From contig CAMPHU010000008.1 in NCBI GenBank assembly GCA_946886065.1, forward strand, positions 1-50,614: a stretch of DNA of 50,614 bases, in the 5' to 3' direction. Positions 46,651-50,614 of this stretch are shown here, piece by piece. The stretch comes from an uncultured Massilia sp. GTDB taxonomy: Bacteria; Pseudomonadota; Gammaproteobacteria; Burkholderiales; Burkholderiaceae. The position numbers were made by a program, and so were the translations under genes. The notes under the pieces were generated by a model. That model did not search any database and had not been told where the DNA came from. It saw only the letters and a program-made list of their open reading frames with translations. Positions within the stretch are counted from its first letter, which is position 1; the number at the start of each line of letters is the position of its first letter.

Positions 46651-47022
46651 ATGATGAAGATGACCTGGACGATGCTCTTGTTTGCGTACGTAGCAGCCTT
46701 GCCTGGCCATGCAGACGAATTAGGGCCGCATAAAAAGCTGGCCGGCGTCTACCGCGTTTATAGCGGCGGCCTTGGGGACCCCGCCGCCCCGACTCCGCGG
46801 GATAAAAAGGTCATGTTTGCAATCAGCGGAACCGCGGCAAAAGAGATATTCGAGGCAATCGGGCCGGACAAGAAAGACATTTGTACGGAAGGCAGTTCGG
46901 TGCGAGTCCGCCACAGGGATGAGGAAAAACTCTCCTGCATGCGGTCGGCAAAAGGCGAATACAGCTGCAACTTTGGCTTCGATCTCGTGAGCGGAAAAAG
47001 CATCGGCGGGATCGTGTGCTAG
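46651..47022 (+). CDS. Small secreted Cys-containing protein, candidate immunity protein
   Basis: 123 residues; with GAGGAA two bases before the first ATG, the second ATG at 46654 is the better spaced start. A signal peptide (MKMTWTMLLFAYVAALPG, HADE) directs it to the periplasm. The mature part is about 100 residues with four cysteines (DICTEG, KLSCMRS, YSCNFG, GIVC), enough for two disulfides. I do not recognise the family. Its placement six bases after a signal-less murein endopeptidase, its export, and its size are what is expected of a periplasmic immunity protein that protects the producer's own wall; this is inference from arrangement only. Confidence 0.78.
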   Translation: MMKMTWTMLLFAYVAALPGHADELGPHKKLAGVYRVYSGGLGDPAAPTPRDKKVMFAISGTAAKEIFEAIGPDKKDICTEGSSVRVRHRDEEKLSCMRSAKGEYSCNFGFDLVSGKSIGGIVC

Positions 47023-47037
47023 GACAGTAGGGATAAA

Positions 47038-47063
47038 AAAACGGCGCCCGAAGGCGCCGTTTT
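47038..47063. terminator. Bidirectional terminator between the endopeptidase pair and rpoC
   Basis: AAAACGGCGCC (47038-47048), tetraloop CGAA, GGCGCCGTTTT (47053-47063). A perfect 11-base stem with A/T flanks that serves the rpoC transcript from the right and the two-gene unit from the left. Confidence 0.92.
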
Positions 47064-47081
47064 CATTAGCAGCTAAGACGA

Positions 47082-50000
47082 TTACTCGCCATCGCCATGG
47101 TGCTCGGCCTGAGCCTGAGCAGCCTGCTGGTCTTCCATCGCCTGCAGTTCGGCAGCCATGTTGGCCTTCTCCTGCTGCAGCAGCGCCTGGCGCTCTTCCG
47201 CTTCCCACACTTCCTTCTCTTTGCGGGCGCGGTGGAATGCCAGACCGGTACCGCCCGGGATCAGGCGGCCGACGATCACGTTTTCCTTCAGGCCGCGCAG
47301 ACCGTCGCGCTTGCCCATGATCGCGGCTTCGGTCAGCACGCGGGTGGTTTCCTGGAACGAAGCGGCCGAGATGAACGAGTCGGTCGACAGCGATGCCTTG
47401 GTAATACCCAGCAGCACGTTTTCGTACGTTGCCGGCAGTTTGCCCGCAGCCGTGACCTTGTCGTTCTCTTCCAGCAGCTCCGAACGCTCGACCTGCTCGC
47501 CGACGATGTAGTCGGTGTCGCCTGCCTCGGTGATCTGAACACGGCGCAGCATCTGGCGAACGATCACCTCGATGTGCTTGTCGTTGATCTTCACGCCCTG
47601 CAGACGGTACACGTCCTGCACTTCGTCCACGATGTAGCGGGCCAGCGCTTCGATACCCAGCAGGCGCAGGATGTCTTGCGGATCAGCCGGGCCGTCCACG
47701 ATCATCTCGCCCTTGTTCACCACCTGGCCGTCGTGCACCAGCACTTGCTTGTCCTTGGTAATCAGGAACTCGTGCTTGTTGCCGTCCATGTCGGTGATTT
47801 CCAGACGCTGCTTGCCCTTGGTTTCCTTACCGAAGGCCACGGTACCGGTGACTTCCGCCAGCATGCCCGCATCCTTCGGCGAACGTGCTTCGAACAGCTC
47901 GGCAACGCGCGGCAGACCACCGGTAATGTCACGGGTCTTCTGCGATTCGGTCGGGATACGTGCAAGCACTTCACCCACCGACACTTGCTGGCCGTCCTTC
48001 ACCATGATCAGCGCGCCGACCTGGAAGCCGATCGTCACGGCGTGTTCGGTGCCGGCGATCTTCACTTCCTGGCCTTCTTCGTTCAGCAGCTTGACCTGCG
48101 GACGCAGGACCTTGCCCGAACCGCGGCGCTTCGGATCGATCGCGACCAGGGTCGACAGGCCGGTCACTTCGTCGACCTGGCGAGCGACGGTGACGCCCTC
48201 TTCCACGTTTTCGAACTTGATGGTACCTGCGTACTCGGTAATGATCGGACGGGTCAGCGGGTCCCAGGTTGCCAGGGCCACGCCGGCTTTCACCGCCATG
48301 CCATCCTTGACGATCAGGGTCGCGCCGTACGGCACCTTGTGGCGCTCGCGCTCACGGCCGTGGTCGTCGGTGATCAGGACTTCGCCCGAACGCGAGATGA
48401 CGATCTGCGCGCCCTTGCCGTTGGTGACGTAACGCATGGTCGCGGTGAAGCGGACCGTGCCGTTCGACTTGGCTTCGACCGACGAGGCCACTGCCGCACG
48501 CGATGCCGCACCACCGATGTGGAAGGTACGCATGGTCAGCTGGGTACCCGGCTCACCGATCGACTGCGCAGCGACCACACCGACTGCTTCGCCGGCGTTG
48601 ACCAGCATGCCGCGGCCCAGGTCGCGGCCGTAGCACTTGGCGCACAGGCCGTAGCGGGTGTCGCAGTTCAGCGGGGTGCGGACCTTCACTTCGTCGATGC
48701 CGAGGCGTTCGATCTCTTCGACCATGTCTTCGTCCAGCAGGGTGCCGGCTTCGTACACGGTTTCCTGGGTTTCCGGATTCACGACATCGGTGCCGGTCAC
48801 GCGGCCGAGGATACGGTCGCGCAGGGCTTCGATGACTTCACCGCCTTCGACCATCGCCTTCATGTGCGTGCCGTTGGTGGTGCCGCAATCGTCCTCGATC
48901 ACCACCAGGTCCTGGGTCACGTCGACCAGACGGCGGGTCAGGTAACCCGAGTTCGCGGTCTTCAGCGCGGTGTCGGCCAGACCCTTACGGGCGCCGTGCG
49001 TCGAGATGAAGTACTGCAGAACGTTCAGGCCTTCGCGGAAGTTCGCGGTAATCGGCGTCTCGATAATCGAGCCGTCCGGCTTGGCCATCAGGCCTCGCAT
49101 ACCGGCCAGCTGGCGGATCTGGGCTGCCGAACCACGGGCGCCCGAGTCGGCCATCATGTAAATCGCGTTGAACGATTCCTGGGTGCCTTCGGTGCCGTCG
49201 CGCTTGGTGACCGGTTCCACTTTCAGCTGGTCCATCATCGCCTTGCCGACTTCGTCCGAGGTCTTGCCCCAGATGTCGACGACCTTGTTGTAACGCTCGC
49301 CGGCGGTGACCAGACCCGAAGCGTACTGCTGCTCGATCTGCTTCACTTCCGCTTCGGCGGTCGCGATCATGCCCTTCTTGACGTCCGGGATCAGCATATC
49401 GTCCACGGCGATCGAGATGCCGGCGCGGGTCGCCAGGCGGAAGCCCGACTGCATCAGCTTGTCGGCGAAGACGACGGTCGCACGCAGGCCGCACTTGCGG
49501 AACGACGTGTTGATCAGCTTCGAGATCTCTTTCTTCTTCAGCGGACGGTTCAGCACCGAGAACGGCAGGCCCTTCGGCAGGATCTCCGACAGGATCGCAC
49601 GGCCGACGGTGGTCTCGTAGCGGGTCAGGGTCTGCTCGAATTCGCCATTGGCGTTCTTCGGGAACTCGACGATACGCACGGTGATGCGGGTCGCCAGTTC
49701 GACTTCCTTGTTGTCGTACGCGCGGATGACTTCCGACACGTCCGGGAACATCATGCCTTCGCCCTTGGCGTTGATCGCCTCGCGCGACGCGTAGTACAGA
49801 CCCAGCACGATATCCTGCGACGGGACGATCGACGGTTCCCCGTTCGACGGGAACAGGATGTTGTTCGAGGCCAGCATCAGGGTGCGGGCTTCCATCTGCG
49901 CTTCGATCGACAGCGGGACGTGGACTGCCATCTGGTCACCGTCGAAGTCGGCGTTGAACGCCGCGCAGACCAGCGGGTGCAGCTGGATTGCTTTACCTTC

Positions 50001-50614
50001 GATCAGGACCGGCTCGAACGCCTGGATACCGAGACGGTGCAGGGTCGGCGCACGGTTCAGCATGACCGGGTGCTCTTTGATGACCTCTTCCAGGATGTCC
50101 CAGACCACCGGTTCCTGGATTTCGACCAGCTTCTTGGCTGCCTTGATGGTGGTCGCGAGACCCATCAGTTCCAGCTTGTTGAAGATGAAGGGCTTGAACA
50201 GTTCCAGGGCCATCAGCTTCGGCAGGCCGCACTGGTGCAGTTTCAGCTGCGGACCCACCACGATGACCGAACGGCCCGAGTAGTCGACGCGCTTGCCCAG
50301 CAGGTTCTGACGGAAACGGCCGCCCTTACCCTTGATCATTTCAGCCAGCGACTTCAGCGGACGCTTGTTGGCGCCGGTCATCGCCTTGCCGCGACGGCCG
50401 TTGTCCAGCAGCGAGTCGACCGCTTCCTGCAGCATGCGCTTTTCGTTACGCGTAATGATTTCCGGAGCGCGCAGTTCCATCAAACGCTTCAGGCGGTTGT
50501 TACGGTTGATGACGCGGCGGTACAGGTCGTTCAGGTCGGAGGTGGCGAAACGGCCGCCATCCAGCGGGACGAGCGGACGCAGCTCCGGCGGCAGGACCGG
50601 GAGCACTTCCATGA
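47082..50614 (-). CDS. rpoC: DNA-directed RNA polymerase subunit beta' (5' end outside window)
   Basis: The C-terminal ~1,177 residues of beta'; the N-terminal part with the first zinc site lies beyond the window edge. Recognised from [60 protein letters not shown], the catalytic Mg2+ loop [36 protein letters not shown] (trigger-loop region) and the second zinc site [14 protein letters not shown]. The C-terminal extension [16 protein letters not shown] is short and acidic. Essential core enzyme, intact in all visible parts. It ends at the terminator at 47038, so the rpoBC transcript stops here and does not continue into ribosomal genes. Confidence 0.98.
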   Translation of the reverse strand, partial: MEVLPVLPPELRPLVPLDGGRFATSDLNDLYRRVINRNNRLKRLMELRAPEIITRNEKRMLQEAVDSLLDNGRRGKAMTGANKRPLKSLAEMIKGKGGRFRQNLLGKRVDYSGRSVIVVGPQLKLHQCGLPKLMALELFKPFIFNKLELMGLATTIKAAKKLVEIQEPVVWDILEEVIKEHPVMLNRAPTLHRLGIQAFEPVLIEGKAIQLHPLVCAAFNADFDGDQMAVHVPLSIEAQMEARTLMLASNNILFPSNGEPSIVPSQDIVLGLYYASREAINAKGEGMMFPDVSEVIRAYDNKEVELATRITVRIVEFPKNANGEFEQTLTRYETTVGRAILSEILPKGLPFSVLNRPLKKKEISKLINTSFRKCGLRATVVFADKLMQSGFRLATRAGISIAVDDMLIPDVKKGMIATAEAEVKQIEQQYASGLVTAGERYNKVVDIWGKTSDEVGKAMMDQLKVEPVTKRDGTEGTQESFNAIYMMADSGARGSAAQIRQLAGMRGLMAKPDGSIIETPITANFREGLNVLQYFISTHGARKGLADTALKTANSGYLTRRLVDVTQDLVVIEDDCGTTNGTHMKAMVEGGEVIEALRDRILGRVTGTDVVNPETQETVYEAGTLLDEDMVEEIERLGIDEVKVRTPLNCDTRYGLCAKCYGRDLGRGMLVNAGEAVGVVAAQSIGEPGTQLTMRTFHIGGAASRAAVASSVEAKSNGTVRFTATMRYVTNGKGAQIVISRSGEVLITDDHGRERERHKVPYGATLIVKDGMAVKAGVALATWDPLTRPIITEYAGTIKFENVEEGVTVARQVDEVTGLSTLVAIDPKRRGSGKVLRPQVKLLNEEGQEVKIAGTEHAVTIGFQVGALIMVKDGQQVSVGEVLARIPTESQKTRDITGGLPRVAELFEARSPKDAGMLAEVTGTVAFGKETKGKQRLEITDMDGNKHEFLITKDKQVLVHDGQVVNKGEMIVDGPADPQDILRLLGIEALARYIVDEVQDVYRLQGVKINDKHIEVIVRQMLRRVQITEAGDTDYIVGEQVERSELLEENDKVTAAGKLPATYENVLLGITKASLSTDSFISAASFQETTRVLTEAAIMGKRDGLRGLKENVIVGRLIPGGTGLAFHRARKEKEVWEAEERQALLQQEKANMAAELQAMEDQQAAQAQAEHHGDGE

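Overview
The window looks like a chromosome segment of a GC-rich betaproteobacterium, most likely of the Massilia/Telluria group (Oxalobacteraceae). This rests on protein character, not on a search: an RpoC of proteobacterial type, a PEP-CTERM protein, a TonB-family protein, abundant secreted hydrolases, and strong third-position GC that produces many long antisense shadow frames. No rRNA, tRNA, CRISPR array, insertion sequence or prophage gene was seen.

Layout. 1-3110: end-truncated M1 aminopeptidase, a GDT1-type manganese exporter, and a secreted PHP-type metallohydrolase. 3228-9252: an alpha-mannoside cassette of two exported GH92 mannosidases and a cytoplasmic AGE-family isomerase behind a shared promoter with repeated TGTTTAG half-sites. 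9361-18604: a Tsx-like outer-membrane channel coupled by one base to a giant (about 2,793 residue) relative of cyclic beta-1,2-glucan synthase whose two outer catalytic domains have lost their signature residues. 18763-21360: a cysteine desulfurase/degenerate persulfide-dioxygenase/rhodanese fusion, divergent from an Lrp/AsnC regulator. 21430-26261: amino-acid binding protein, DUF885 zinc hydrolase, M14 carboxypeptidase. 26274-29432: a three-part signalling operon (response regulator, periplasmic binding protein, histidine kinase) reading into the carboxypeptidase. 29732-34536: TonB-family protein, an M28-like membrane protein lacking its metal ligands, and an intact M28 aminopeptidase. 34605-39581: CoA-transferase, bestrophin-like channel divergent from an HpaR-type MarR regulator, PEP-CTERM protein, Cu/Zn superoxide dismutase, and an AT-rich orphan. 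39734-46022: LuxR-type regulator and hybrid kinase, then a four-gene XRE-cupin/GNAT/PhyH/isochorismatase-fold operon. 46183-47022: a signal-less LAS-type murein endopeptidase next to a small secreted Cys-rich protein, resembling an effector-immunity pair. 47082-50614: rpoC, truncated at the window edge.

Two themes stand out. First, several full-length proteins keep the fold of a known enzyme but lack its catalytic residues (the glucan-synthase relative twice over, the M28 membrane protein, the middle domain of the desulfurase fusion). Second, long REP-like inverted repeats sit only in the gaps between convergent genes.
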